Made by a program: the position numbers and the translations under genes. Below, piece after piece: positions 43,928 through 57,889 of a stretch of 64,000 nt of DNA. The notes below the pieces were generated by a model that was not told the DNA's origin, did no database searches, and saw nothing but the letters and a program-made list of their open reading frames with translations. This DNA is from Megalonaias nervosa (taxonomy: Eukaryota > Mollusca > Bivalvia > Unionida > Unionidae). Where the stretch lies: the NCBI GenBank assembly GCA_016617855.1, contig JAECUM010000841.1:62001-126000 (forward strand), read 5' to 3'. How positions within the stretch are numbered: position 1 is the stretch's first letter; every line of letters starts with the position of its first letter.

Positions 43928-46900
43928 ATGAATCTTAATATACTGAGCTGGAATGTTAGAGGAATTATGTCCTCTGCTCTTAGCTTTAGTGCAATGCTGA
44001 ATAAATATAATGTTGACGTAGCTTGCATAACTGAACAAAAACTATTACAGCACATACTTCCATTTTGCGATTCTATTCGTTCTGATTATAAATGCATTGC
44101 TAAGGCAGAGGATATTTCCTCTAATAGCAGGTTAATAAAATGTGGTAAAGGCGGAGTTGCAATTTTCCGCAAAACATCTCTCATGAGATATGCTAACTTC
44201 ATAGATGACGTTAATAGTGACAGAATTGTTGGCATAGAATTCAGATTTCCAGACATGCAAAATGTATATATTTTTTGTGTATATATGCCGACCCTATTGT
44301 ATGGCATAGATTGTTACAAGGCGCAAATTGAGTTGATTCAAAATCTATTTGATCAGTACTCACAACTGGGTAACGTGTATTTTACTGGGGATTCCAATAC
44401 AGTAGCTGAACCAGACACTTTCAGAGATTAGATAGGGTATTTCATGAGTTCTTGCGATATAATAATCTAGTGAGTGCTGGACATTTAATAGTATACACTG
44501 GCTCCTGTTATACATTCACCCCAGCAAGAATGATGATTGATCATTTTGTATGTCGGATCAATGCATAGGTAGCTTACGGAGTGTGCCCATTGTTTCAGAT
44601 CACGAAGAGCATGTGATATCTGACCACCTCCCTATCCTTACTTCCCTTTGTACAGTGACCCGTGGGAGAGACTTCAGACAGTTTTGTAGAGAAATAACAT
44701 AGCTTGGAATAAATTAGACACCGATACCTTGAAAAATTATCAATCTGAGCTGGACCATCGCCCGAAAACTTTTGATATAGATACTATTTCGGACAATGTT
44801 GATAGATTTTACGGGCACATTGTTAATGCAATACAGCAGTCAAGCGACATCGCGCTTCCAAAGTCCAAATTCAATTATCATGCCAAACCATACTGGTCAA
44901 ATGAACTTAAAGAAGCACATAAACTTCAAAGACAAGCTAGGTATATTTGAATAAATGAGGTAAGACCGAGGGGTAGTTAATATGATTCTTACAGAGAATA
45001 TAAAGATAAGAAGAGAGACTTTAGAAACCTTCAAAAACTAGCTGTGGAAAAATATATGGGGGAGTTATATGAAGAAATTGAAAAAGCACATGAATGCGAT
45101 GTAAGGCACTTTTGAAAAATGATCAATGTTAAGAGAAGGAACAATATAAATTTTTGTCAGGAACTATTAATTGATGGAGTTTGTGTCCGTGATGATGCTT
45201 CCATTACAAATGGCTTTGCCAGGTACTATGAGGACATTCACGCGCCAAATTTTAGCCATAGTTTTGACGGAAACTTTAATGAATTTATAGAGAGAGACTT
45301 AAATCGGGCTCTACAAGATGGAGCAAGCCATATCGAGGCCTTACAGAACATTATCAGTGTAAACGAAGTAAGAAAAATCATTAAAAGTCTAAAGAAATCA
45401 AAAGCATCTGGCCATGATCGAATTTGCAATGAACATTTGATCTATGGCAGCGATTACCTCATACAGTGTATGACAATTTTATTTACTCAGATGATTGATC
45501 AATTTTACATACCTGTAGATTGCAAAAAAGGGTTAGTAATACCACTGTACAAAGGTAACAGAAAATCAAAGAATTCCTTCGAAAGTTACAGGCCTGTTAC
45601 TTTACTGCCTGTTATCTACAAAACTTTTGAGAAAATTATTCATGAACGTTTGGTAACTTGGCTCAAAGATATTACTTCTAATATACCCAGTTCACAACAA
45701 CATGGTTACCAAAAAGGTTTAGGCTGCACAACAGCGAGTATTTCGCTGTTGCAATTAGTACAATATAATGTAAACATGGGTTCACGGGTTTTCGCTGCTT
45801 TTCTTGATACAAAAAAGGCATTTGATACCGTGTGGCATAAAGGGTTACTTTTTAAATTATTCAAGTTGGGAATTACGGGTAAATCCCTTTTGATATTTTT
45901 TAACATGTATATAAATTTACAGAGCAAAGTCATTGTCAATGGGCAATTCTCGGACTGGTTCTCAATTGGCCAAGGAGTGAGACAAGGGGGTGTTTTGTCA
46001 GCCTTGATGTACACAATATTTATAAATGACTTGCTGCTACAGTTAGACAGTAGTGGATTTGGAGCAAAGATTGGATCCTTAGCTGTGGGAAATCCAACCA
46101 TAGCTGATGACATTTCACTTTTGGCTATATACCCTAGCAATCTACAAAAGCTGTTAGATATAGCATACGCCTACAGTAATAAGTGACGATTCGAGCTTAG
46201 TGTCACAAAGTCATACATTGTCATTTTCGGTCCCCAATACAAGAATTATGTCAGTATGAAGTGGTATCTTGGGCCGTCATGTTTGCCGGTTACTGATTCG
46301 GCAACACACCTGGGACACCGGATTAACTCAAAGCTGACGTCGCATGACGCTATACTCGATGCATGCAAGAAAGGAAAAAAAAAATCTGTTCACGGTCTGT
46401 TTGCTATTGGCATTAAACCGAATGGTTTAAATCCTTTAGTTGCTGCAGATGTAGTCAAAAAGGTAATTTTTCCTTCAATGTTTTATGGAAGCGAATTATG
46501 GTGTAATATTTCAAAAAGTGACCTCTCTTCATTGGATAAAACTCTGAGGTATTTTGCCAAACATTTACAAGGCTTCCAAACACATACAAGATCAGACATC
46601 GCTCTGGGAATGTTAGGCTGGACATCAGCGCAGTCCGAAATTCATAGAAGAAAATTCATGTTTTTACACAGACTGTGTTTGATGCCTAATAACGTACATA
46701 CTAAACGTGTGTTTAATGTTGCGCTATTTCACTTTATTTTGAGCGGATGCATGTCAAGCAACGGGTTAATATCAAATCTATATTATACGTTAAAGAAGTT
46801 TGACTTGCTTGAGTATCTAACTAATTATTTGCAGCATTCCGAAATTCCAGAAAAACAAAATTGGAAAGAAATTGTAAGGTCAAAAATTGCTGGTCTTGAA

Positions 46901-47358
46901 AATAGCCTCTGGAGAGTTCGTATGTCTAATCATGCAGATTTTGATAGATTCTCTTCGATACACAAATCCTTGCGACCTGCCTCAGTGTGGCAGTCGGCTA
47001 AAACGAGACAGTACACTAAGGTATTTACATATATATTGCTAAACTATGGGCTGCTGTTCCTCAAACACAGCTTGATATGTGTATTAGATGTGGGAATGTT
47101 TATACAGACTTGATACTTCATTGTTGTATTGCTTGTCCTTATATGTCAAATTTCAGAAACTCTTTCTGGGATTTCCTTACTGATAAATTTCCACTGAGCC
47201 TACATATTACGTTATTTAATGCAGAAGATGAGCTGCAACTTCAGTATCTTCTAGGTAAAAGGTTACCAGAAGGTGTAATCAACAAAGAAAACTCCAAGTT
47301 ATTCGCCCTGTATGCAGCATACTTTGTCATGCAGTGTGCAGCTATCTTCTGCAAATAA
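43928..47358 (+). pseudogene. LINE ORF2: AP endonuclease and reverse transcriptase
   Basis: The endonuclease begins NILSWNVRGIMSS and has CITEQKL (catalytic Glu). It shows FTGDSNT where GDFN is usual, and a degraded SDHLP region near 44620. A broken linker spans 44430-45118. RT motifs: SYRPVTLLPVIYKTFEKI, SQQHGYQKGLGCTTAS, AAFLDTKKAFDTVWH (motif A), GVRQGGVLSALMY, and NPTIADDISLLA (motif C, Ile where Tyr is usual). A TGA at 46184 interrupts the frame. A shift near 47050 leads to the C-terminal CIRCGNVYTDLILHCCIACP zinc motif. It would nick target DNA and reverse-transcribe its own RNA. Confidence 0.9.
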
Positions 47359-48586
47359 GATACTGAAACTTGCAACTTATGCAGCTGAATAACTCTTTAA
47401 TGATTGATATACTGTTAGAATTTTTATTCTAATTTTTTTTAAATGTTTGTTTGATTTGTATTCATTTCTTTATTTTGGTACTTATTTTTTCATTGTATTC
47501 AGATGATTTATTGTTATATCATACAATCTTCTACGGAAGGAAATAAAGATGATGATGTTGATGATGATCTACATCCTGGTTCTGTTATTGTGTCATATCT
47601 TTCTATATTTATATCTTTTACTTCAAATTATCCTAACACCAGTATTAGAGGAATGAATTTAAATTGTGTTTCAGTTAATATTTTGAGAAGATTTATTTGT
47701 TTAAATTATTCACTGGAATTACAAAGTGCTCATTAATACTTCTTGGACTAGATCACTATTTTGGGATTATTGTGAACTCTTGCAAGTACATTATGGATTA
47801 TATCATTATGATACACCAAGACTGTTGGCACATTGCACATTAGAAGCTATTGACAATATATTCGAAACAACATTGGAATTCCTTTGGAACTCTGTATATA
47901 TATATACACTTGTGATTGAACGTATAGGACTCTTTGGGATATAATTTATAATACTGTTTATTTTTTTTTTTAAATTTCAGTTGCTATTCTAAGTAAATTA
48001 TTTTGTTGAAATTTAGAAAACGTGTTCGTTTTCATTCCTTGCTGCTACTTAGTTTAAGATCATAGAGTTGTAACAAAATAAAGGCCTTTTAGTTTAGGGT
48101 CAAACGTTCAAAGGACAAGGTGATAACTGACTCTAAGAATGCAAATAGTAACTACACGATATTTTAATGTCTTTTTATCACTTACTTGGACAAATCATTG
48201 TGGATGACTTACATTCGAGATAAGGAAAAATCTAATATGGGTGAATAGGTCAAAAGTCATGGTCATTGATACTAAAATAAAAAATTGGTGTCCGCAAAGT
48301 AAGCCGACCTGGCGAGCGTATAGTGGGCCGTTTACAACATTCTTGTTTGCATTAGGTTGAGAAATTTCTCCGTTGTGAACGACCATTGCTGTTGACTCCC
48401 ATGTCTCCCAATGTTTACATCGGTGACGTCAATATTCAGTAGGACCATTGATGGGCGAGGAATCTAGATATTAATATTTCAAAATAATTGGAGTTTTTTC
48501 AGTACTTTTTCTAAAACAAAGCAATTAAAATTGTTAGTTTAATATCTTTAAAAAATATCATTACAATGGTTACAAAAGTGCACAAT

Positions 48587-48646
48587 TCTCTCTCTCTCTC
48601 TCTCTCTCTCTCATACACACACACACACAGACACACAGACACACAC
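48587..48646. repeat. (TC)n then (AC)n compound microsatellite
   Basis: A TC run to 48612 followed by interrupted AC repeats. Confidence 0.97.
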
Positions 48647-48748
48647 GCGATGGAACTTTTTCGTTACTTAAGGAGAGTTTCATATAATTAAAATGAACCG
48701 GTAATTGTAGAGCTTGTCTTGTATTATAATTGTCTCATTTTCACTGTT

Positions 48749-48749
<1 letters not shown>

Positions 48750-48793
<44 letters not shown>
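48750..48793. repeat. (GT)n microsatellite
   Basis: Perfect GT run of about 44 bp. Confidence 0.99.
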
Positions 48794-48794
<1 letters not shown>

Positions 48795-49710
48795 TAATAG
48801 CGCTAGCTTTTTATTATAATTATGTTATTTTCGATGTAATCTAATGGTTGCGCTTTCTTCTGCAGATAATGTTCAATACTACACCTTAACTCAATATGCA
48901 ACGTTTGGAGCAGTTGTTAATTCTTGGGTACTTCGCTGAATTAAATAGGGACAAAGTGGGAGTGACGTTAATGTGATCTCCAAAATTAGCATTGCCTTCA
49001 AAAGATGATGACCGTATGAATAGTGTTTAACCCGGTACAAAATGTTACCGATTTGGATGCAGTAAATTTAAATTTGTTGCAACGTGATCTGAATACCGAC
49101 TGATCAGCGATGTGCAATTAAGTAAAGGGAACGAGTGTGTACCTATTATTCGACTAAATCGAACAATCTTGTTGTACGTGCCTTTAACTGTGTCTCTGAC
49201 ATACACTGCAATACTTAAAAATTTTCGTCATTGATGTTACCAGATAAATTTACGGGCGACACTTCAAGATGCACTGTTTTATAAATTGGCATAAATTTTA
49301 CTTTGAATCTATTTTTTTCTTCTGATTCAAAGTGTCGACAAATCTTGAAATTAAGATAATGTTCAATTTAAAAATGCAACTATTGTACGTTTAAAGAAGG
49401 TCGATCGTAGAGATACGTAATAAAAATAAGGCATGCCTTGAATAATTTGGTCACAAGTTGCCTAATGTGTAGAGTGAGACGCGAATAGTAGTTATAGACT
49501 CGTGATGCTTTGGCGTTAATTTCTATGGTAGTAAAAGACTATTTATTACTGTCACCGATGGGTTGAGATCGTTTTAATGCACAGTAATGTATTCTTCAAG
49601 GAGTAAATCAGATTTGATCCGCTATTTTCTTTACCAATAGATAAAGCAGGTCATTCATTGCGTAATGGAATCTTATTGGTTATTCGGTGTGTTACCGGGT
49701 CAAAGTTTAT

Positions 49711-49711
<1 letters not shown>

Positions 49712-49765
<54 letters not shown>
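49712..49765. repeat. (CT)n microsatellite
   Basis: Perfect CT run of about 54 bp. Confidence 0.99.
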
Positions 49766-49768
<3 letters not shown>

Positions 49769-50224
49769 GTTAATTATAGACAAAATACATAGCAATCGTA
49801 ATTGACTGGGCAATGTAAGCCAGACGCTCTTTATTGCTTGAATCAGTTTCTAACTAAATGTTTCATGTATCGTCTTGCACTTTTATGTGCGCATTTACGT
49901 TTATCACATATAATAACACCGATAAAAATGTAACTTGTTGTCATGACCTACATTTCTTCTTGATCTGGCTTTGCCAAGTGTTTTGAATTATTTAGTTACT
50001 ATACAGGTTGTCACCTATACAGGCGAGATATCATTTTGAAAGATTTTCCTGTTGGTTTATTCTTAGCACAGACTTTCAAAATTGTATCCAATTTTTAACT
50101 TGAAAGAAGAGAAGAGTCTTTTGTTTGGATTGATTTCATGTTTCATGCAATATTTCATTCACGTCCTCTTTGTACTACAATATCAAATCTATCACGTACT
50201 GTAATAACAACTGTAGAGCTGTAG

Positions 50225-51110
50225 TGATCAGTCATAAGAGAGAGGACCCTCCTAGCGATCTACAAATCTTGAGGTACAAAGCTGGAGCAATTGATACAAT
50301 GACAGTGGTTTGTTTGGGGTTCTTACCTTGCGACATTAATCGTCAGCACGATATCATGGAGAGGGATAAGTGGGGTGGGGGAGATTTCTTGAATTACCGT
50401 TGCTTTGCTTTTATTTCTTAATTCTCGGTTAGACCCCAGACTGTACCTGTACACATGCAAATTCACGCCAGTCTATAGATTGTAGAGTTACAAAATCTCT
50501 AATGTTAAATTCTGTATCATCCCAAACAACGGTGTAAATCGTACGTAGCACAACAGTTGTGTTTATTGCTTTGTTTTCTTTTCTAGTTTATACCTTGACT
50601 GTACCCTCAACCTAGACTGTCCTTACACATTTTGCGATCAGATACGAAGCCCATGAACTATGTTTCACCATACTTAATTAACTGACCTCTCGTCCATAAC
50701 AATGTAATGATATTATAATTAATGATGCAATGATTAACCGGGTCAAACAAAGGAACCTTCGAGCGGCACACTCATCTTAGTCCTGAATGGACAATATCTC
50801 CATAAAGCGTAAACCAATCATTGATTCCAAAAGCCTGTATTACGAAGGGAAAAAATAGTAATCGGCCTCGTATCTGTGTGTGCCTTTTTAGATCATACTA
50901 CCTCTTTCTATAAAGACAGGCATCCAGAGATACATGTCAGGAGCGATTGCTAGGATACAAACACTATTGTTGGGTTTCTTGCGAGATTAAGTGACAGCAA
51001 GATATCATTGAGGGATTTGTTGTAGTTGTTTTTGTTGTTTTCTTTTCTTTCTTAATTCTCGATCTGACCCAGACTGAACCTCACAGACACATGTGTGGAT
51101 TAAACATTCA
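50225..51110. repeat. Diverged direct duplication, two ~230-bp copies
   Basis: Copies at 50225-50460 and 50890-51110 share the order TTCTTxxxTTGCGA, CAGCA, GATATCAT, TTCTTAATTCTCG, GACCC, AGACTG. A partial third match lies near 50570-50630. Probably an old dispersed repeat. Confidence 0.6.
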
Positions 51111-51846
51111 GATCATTATTATTGTAAACATGTTGACATGAATCTAATTTAAAGATACAGTCTTAATTCTGGCCTCAGAATCTTCTACAATGGAAAATTC
51201 CATTAAGTAACAGAGTATTTTCAGAAAATGGTAATTGTGACTTGGGTCAAGTAAAGGGGTATATAATCTTATTTATCCAAATATTACTCATTCTTGCCTA
51301 TTGCTCGTCACATGTGCATCCTACTCGACTTATGAAAAGACCCAACTCTGGAGGGAGAGGTTGCTAATGACAGACATATGTACTTCAGAATAAGGTCGCT
51401 AAATAATTGAATATAGGTGAAATGTCATTGAACTTAATTCGACTTTTGACATGCAAATGTGAACGAGGAAAAAATGAAAGTGCAAGGTGGATATTTGACA
51501 GGAAACAATATTTAACATTGCATATAGATCAGCCGCTCAGAGGAAACTCTAAATAAAATTGCATAAATGGGTTACGAAAATAGAGTCTGAAATGATACGA
51601 AAAATTTAACTATACTATAGACGATGAGTGTTTTTTATGCAGTGGAACCTGTGCTAACCACATTAGTGTTCATTAATATAGACAATCAAGTACAATTTAG
51701 ACAGACAGGAACATTGATTTTATGGATAAAACTTGATGAAATTTGGAAAATAAGTTGAATATTTATGTTCGAAATATCTATAAATGTGTATGATATTGTT
51801 GAAACGTGCTGCATCAAACATATTAGATTAAATGAAACAGAAATAT

Positions 51847-52104
51847 ATGTTGACATGTTAATCATATTTCAGTCTTGTAGACCCAATGACCGTAAAGATA
51901 AGTTGACATGTTAATTATTCTTTAGTCTGGTAGAAAATGACCATAAAGATATGTTAACATGTGAATCATATTTCAGTCTGGAAGACCCAATGACCATAAA
52001 GATATGTTGACATGTGAATCATATTTCAGTCTCGTAGACCCAATGACCATAAAGATATGGTGAATGTGAATCATATTTCAGTCTCGTAGACCCAATGACC
52101 ATAA
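51847..52104. repeat. ~53-bp tandem repeat, about 5 copies
   Basis: Units contain AATCATATTTCAGTC, GTAGACCCAATGACC and ATAAAGATATG in the same order. Copies differ by point changes and short gaps. Confidence 0.9.
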
Positions 52105-53193
52105 TGAAGACACCTTTACATTGCAATAAAAGATTACTCCATTTTTGTTATTACAGATAAGAAGTCAGAAAAAACCACATCTAAAAAAAGTTCTTTAGTT
52201 TCGTCCATGCCCCAGAATAATGTCACAACGTACATAACTCAATAGATATAATTCATAAAAAATCTTCAGCAGCAAAGTAGAGAAACGAAAAATACGAGTC
52301 AAATATTACTTATGTTCTTTGCAGTGATTTTAAATACACCAGAGGCAACGTTTACCAAATATGTACGTTGCTGACAACGTAATATATTGTCATGTAATAT
52401 ACTGTGATGGACCATAAAAGAAGCCAAGACAATTCGATGCGATGTCTGTTTGCATCTTAAATCAGTCCACCAGAGGCATAAACAAATATTTCACTTAGAA
52501 CATATTCAAGTATTTTTGCGAAGATTTGTGTTCGACTGCAAAACTAGTGCATGAAAAATTACGACCGAAATATGTAAAACCTCTTCTGTTCACAGAGTAA
52601 GATGAACAACTTTATGTTTAATAAATATGCTAGATCAATGAGACAAATTTAAAATAAATTTCTAGGCCAAAATCACTTAAAAGTCAAATATAGAGGTCCA
52701 GTGCACGCAGAATGTAAGTAAATTACAAATGGAAAATGCATACCATTTGTGTTTTGTCTGGTTATAAGTCATCTGCTCATTAAAACACAAGGTAGTATGA
52801 TCTAGATGAAGAAGTAAAATCATACTGAACAACAACGAACATTATATTTCATTCAACAAGGATATTACAGTTGATAGGGTCATGAAATACGAAAAGACAT
52901 ATCAGTTAAAATGATCACATAGATTGATGGACATTTAGAGAACAGCTGGTTAAAAATATAAGCAACATTTTATAAACATAATATCTGAGAGCGACATTTA
53001 CTCTTGTGAACGCATGGATAAGTGTGCAATCATAAATGGAACAGTTACACGAACTAAAGAAAGGTTTTACTCATAGCTTAAAGATTCAAACATAACATAT
53101 GATGATTTCTATTATGTTCAGGATGTCAAGAAACATTTCAACGTTCACATGGATAGAAATCTACATGACAGTTAGGTCAGGAATTGTACGTTA

Positions 53194-54305
53194 ATAATAT
53201 GTAGGGGTGAAACGATTCATCGATATATCGATGCATCGTTACTTTTGCTGAAATGATACACATATCGATACAAGAGACGGAGAAGCGATACAAAACGATA
53301 CTTACCGTATGCATGTTATTTTAGTTTTCAGCAGTTATGAATAATTATTATTAGTTGCCTTGTTATTCTGTAAAATTATAATCCATCTGAAACAGCATTT
53401 GTAGACACAGGCATTCATGTTTATTAGTAAAAACGAAAAAGATTATTTGAGAATACCCACTCGCCGTCTACAAGGTTAACACAGTGACATCGTTCGTAAT
53501 CTGAAAACACCCCCACCCCCCATTCCATGCTAAATATCTTAACCCAGAAGTATCTTCAGCATATACTATACATTCCAAACGTGTTCCACATGTTTAATGA
53601 AGTACTTTACTCATCCTTTAATAACCACTTTAACACGAAGTTTCTACTTTGAATTGTATCTTGACTCCTTTGGTCCATTTGAAGGCTACGCTACCGGTGT
53701 GTTGCACGTTGAAATATGTTACATTTAATTCTCATTTGTGGTTATTGCTTGTTCCGCTCCAGGTTAAAAAATAACCACCAATCAGAAATCAATGTAGCTT
53801 ATTCTCTGAGTGACAAACAGGAAGTTTTGGCAGAGCAACGGAGAGACTTCGAGGGAAAGTGATTAGATATGTCAAGTGCTTAAGCGGAGATGCTGTCAAG
53901 GTGTGCCATTGCGTCAATCGTGCAAAATTTGTACGAATTCGAGCGCTAAGAGAACAGTGAAACGCGAGAACTCCCGCAAATTCGTTGAAAGTCCGACATG
54001 AAAATGTGCTCGCCGAAGTATACATTTTTTATTTACCTGTTCTTGTCGCGACGTCTGTTTTTCTGGTAGCAACTGTTCCACATCTGGGTTCTTCAAGCAC
54101 AACATGAATGGTTGTGAAACAAAATTGGATTAGAACAACGTGCCCAGGAATAAAAATTATGGCGTAGTTTGAACCATTCATAAAGAAAGTTTTATAAACG
54201 ACCATCAAGTTCATATGTATATCGATATGTATCGTATTGCAGGCTGTGTATCATGAATCGTATCGATACGCGGCATAGGTATATCGTTTCACCCCTAATA
54301 ATATG
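53194..54305. other. Target-site duplications of the hAT element (ATAATATG)
   Basis: Identical 8-bp ATAATATG at 53194-53201 and 54298-54305, immediately outside the terminal inverted repeats. Eight base pairs is the length made by hAT transposases. Confidence 0.92.
53202..54297. mobile_element. Non-autonomous hAT-superfamily DNA transposon
   Basis: A 1096-bp element with 15-bp perfect terminal inverted repeats TAGGGGTGAAACGAT, flanked by a perfect 8-bp target duplication. Subterminal DNA is rich in ATCGATA-type motifs at both ends (TCGATATATCGATGC; GTATCGATACG), likely transposase binding sites. No transposase (hAT dimerisation domain or BED finger) was found inside; open frames there are short and unrecognised. 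Perfect duplications suggest a fairly recent move, powered in trans. Confidence 0.93.
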
Positions 54306-57300
54306 TGACATGTTTGAGGAATTTATGAATGTCTGTATTAAAATTGATTGACGTTAATCCTACACAAATATCGCTGGCTTAGCACATGATACAAATTTGT
54401 AGATATGAACTTGGACTGATAACAGGCTATGATATGTTCATGATGATTGAGAATGGAATAATAGGTGGAATTAGCGTGATATCACTGCATGGACTGGGGT
54501 TTTTTCCTGCCTAAAGCATAATTCATTCTAGCGTGTTGCTTTGATTATTCACCAGAACATCAAACACAAAATAAATATACATTTTGTTCACATCTACGCT
54601 TTCTTTTCTTCGATCTGCTTGTCCAGATCTTCTTGCTCATTTGCTAACTTATGACCAGAACAATGAATCGCTCTCATGTGCACGTCTCAAATCAAGTCAG
54701 TCACACTGGTTATTAGTCTAAAAATAACACATACGTTTATTAATTTCTGTGTTTTCGTCGTTTATGAAAAAAATACCTTGCCGCTTCTGTAATATGCCGC
54801 CCTAATTGCACACATTGAAAACAAACTATATTTGTCGTTGTCTGTCTTTCACTTTGAATATTGAAAATTAGCATTGTTAGCAACAAATAACATACCTAAC
54901 ACACTGAGGCAATTCGAAAATTATAAATCAATTTAATCTCGGCATTATTTGAGTTTATTTGTGTTTATAATAAACTTCTTTTTGTTGTTATTATGTATCT
55001 CTTTTTTATACTTTCTAACTTCTAGTTCAAGACTGTCCAGGTTCATTTCCGTGTTTAACTCAGTTTTGACTATTGTTACGTATCGGCTCGTTCAAAAGTA
55101 ACAAAAGAAAAGAGTGAAGACAACAAGCTTTGTAAGTTTTAACAAAAATAATTTATTTCCCTAGAAAACACGGTGAAAAGGTGAAAATATGAAATAGGAC
55201 TTACGGTTTGTGAAGAAAATCCAAACATTTATCCTAGTTCTGAAAAAATGCAAGTCCTATCACTAAATAATTTTAACTGAATCCAGGTTCGAATCTTGAT
55301 GACGTTCCAAGATGGAGGACGATGACGTTAGATGAAGTCTTTACACAAATGTCCAGAATTTCACGTTGAACCACAATTTGTAATGTACTAATCCAATTTA
55401 GAATGAATTTCACTGAATGTCTTTGTCCTAAACCATTTGTGTAGTTTTCCAGGGAAAAATAAATTATTATTTAAAAAGTAGATGAACTCCTATAGCTGTC
55501 ATCTATAACAAGACACATCTCGAGCTCTACAGATGTAAAGAAAAAAATAAACTCTTTCCAGCACAAGAAAAATAATACCTTCTTCTCAAGGTATAAGAAC
55601 GACTCTGACTATTTCACAGGGACCTAAGTGTTTAAAAACCGAACCAAAACGTCATTTCATGCACGCGCACGAAGAACGCGTGGTTATTTCATCATCTAAC
55701 AATCGCAGTACACGATGTAATCAAATATGCTTAGAAATGACCTTTGCCACAACCAATCGTTTACGCCGGTTGTTTATCCAGTAGGCAATCTAAAATAATG
55801 CTTACGCAAGCCGAGAGTCATATTTACGTTCTAAATAAACATAATGTTTCTTTCAAAATATCAGATCCCGTGAACATAATCATCATCATAATAAAATATA
55901 ATGATACAAAAATGAAATAAAAAGAATTCAAATTTTAACACACAAGTAATTAAACTACATGGTCGTAACACTATATTTGTCCTTTTCTTTATTTGGTCTT
56001 TAGCTATATCGGCGATATCACGTATACGAGTGTCTTGTCTAGCTATTTCCATTTCTAATGCGCATGTCTCTGTTGTAAACTTGTTTTTCAAATCATTTAA
56101 CTCTTTTCTCCTTTGGTTTTTTTGTATATTTTATTAATATTATCGTGTACCACAACAATTTTATTAACAACCTAACGAGTAACTTATTTTAATCTTTCTC
56201 TTTTGAGTGTTGAACCTCAGCATGTAAACTGCTTTACATTTCATTAACTGCAACATGTTTTATCGTTTTGATCTTATCACTCAAATCGGGTATAGATAAA
56301 TTGTAAGTTGTCCTTATGTCTTTTATCATGCTTTCACATTTATTTTTATTTGAACAGCATTCATTTATTTATTATCATTTATTCATCTCTGTTAATTCAT
56401 TTATTCTGCAACTGTAAGAAGTTATTAGTTAAATGTTTTCCTGTTGATGAAGTCCATTTAGCTTTATAAAATAATGAAACAGAGCCCTTTGAAACCGACT
56501 TTTTGAACCTACATGTCACATGACCAAAGATCAGGATATATTCAATAAGCTTAGACATACCAGAGAAACGTCGGATATTGGACTACTCAATCTAAATTTG
56601 CTCTAGAAACTACTATTAATGAAAGACAAGAAAAAAGGTTACTTGGGGAAGTAATCATGCGAACAATAGACAGTAATGAGACATGAAGAGGTGGGAGGCA
56701 ATGAGAAAACAATTAATGAATACAATATAGAATTTAATGTGGATAACTACATGATCCTAAAGTTTGTTTCCGTGTCTACTACTCCCATCCAATGGCGAAG
56801 GAACACCTCACGTGGTCCGCTCCTACCAGCCAGCTTAAGGATCCCTCCAGACCCTCCTTATCCTGCAGACCAGCAAACCCAGAACCTATAGGACTCACGG
56901 TACTAATTCAGTTGCCGTTGTAAACCTATGCAAACGCCATGGTCAAACCTATATTTATCAGTATAGATGCATCCTGGATGACAGCCTCTGTGTAGAGAAA
57001 ACCAAATGAGCCGCGGCATTTTCAGGATCTACGGATGTTTGAAACATGTGCTTTCAATTCCTCACTAAAGAGCCGGGTGCTAATATCAGTAATGAGTTTG
57101 TTAAAGGACTGAAATTCGTCGGCAGAACAATGTCTCTATTTTTTCAGTTACAGCTATGATAAGCTCTCAAAAGATTCATTTTACTACAATCTATCTGACA
57201 TTATCAACCAATCGTGCCCAGCCAAACCCAAAGATACTCTTGTTTCATCTTCACCTATTTCCACACTGGTTCCCATATTTACATACCATTAGTACGGTGT

Positions 57301-57889
57301 GAAACAATTACGTCCTTCGGAATAACCTCACTATCGACGGCAGTATCCAGGATACAAAAATCCCTGAGTTCAATGACTCCCCGTGGAAGACTAACAATAC
57401 AATGACCGAGCTGTGTATATCTGAGGCCCGGTTGCGTGCGAATACAATGATAAACATTATGCATGCGTTCTGGTGTATATTTATAATTCTGTATAATTAA
57501 GCCTGTATACCTTGATTTCTTTCATAGAAATCCGGAACGACTGTGTAGATAGATGAGAATTACTTATCGAGTCGTCATGCGAGTGTGTCTGCTACGCACG
57601 AGTGCATATAACACCGATTCAGCACCATCATTTATTGGTGATGCGTGCTTAGTCGTGACGGAATATGGGCTGGTGCGTGCAAGCAAGGCGATGGGTGCCG
57701 TTTACCCGTGGACCTGGGTTAGAATCTCCGTAGAGTACGAATTAAAAATTCTCTAACCTGTATGATAGTATTATTTGTATTAAAATATTAATTCTGCTTA
57801 CAATTATCAAGCATTCTTCTATAGAATCCAGGGATAACACTTTCCGTTCTGTCTGGTGTATATTTATAATTATATATACAAAAGCTTAA
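54306..57889. other. Host intergenic DNA, no gene seen
   Basis: No gene recognised. A segment at about 55115-55190 (AACAAAAATAATTTATTTCC, CTAGAAAACA, GTGAAAA) has a diverged match at 60695-60760. A weak tRNA-like B box (CTGGGTTAGAATCTCC) occurs near 57715. Confidence 0.55.

Larger units (their letters stand above)
41690..47590 (+). mobile_element. Nearly full-length non-LTR retrotransposon (LINE) with ORF1 and ORF2
   Basis: Two successive protein regions: an ORF1 with coiled coil and a basic C-terminal domain, then an ORF2 with APE-type endonuclease, reverse transcriptase and C-terminal Cys/His motif. The 3' end is placed in the GATGATG-rich stretch near 47550-47580, a common kind of LINE tail. 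Target duplications were not found. The copy has stops and shifts but is far younger than the LINE at 36727. It fits the broad Jockey/CR1/L2-like assemblage; clade not resolved. Confidence 0.82.
47591..53193. other. Host intergenic DNA with microsatellites, no gene seen
   Basis: No gene recognised. Contains TC, AC and GT runs, a diverged ~230-bp direct duplication (50225-50460 and 50890-51110) and a 53-bp tandem repeat (51847-52104). Confidence 0.6.

Noticed and set aside
53789..54214. Minus-strand frames inside the hAT element as a transposase remnant.
   Set aside because: No BED finger, DDE residues or hAT dimerisation motif could be recognised.
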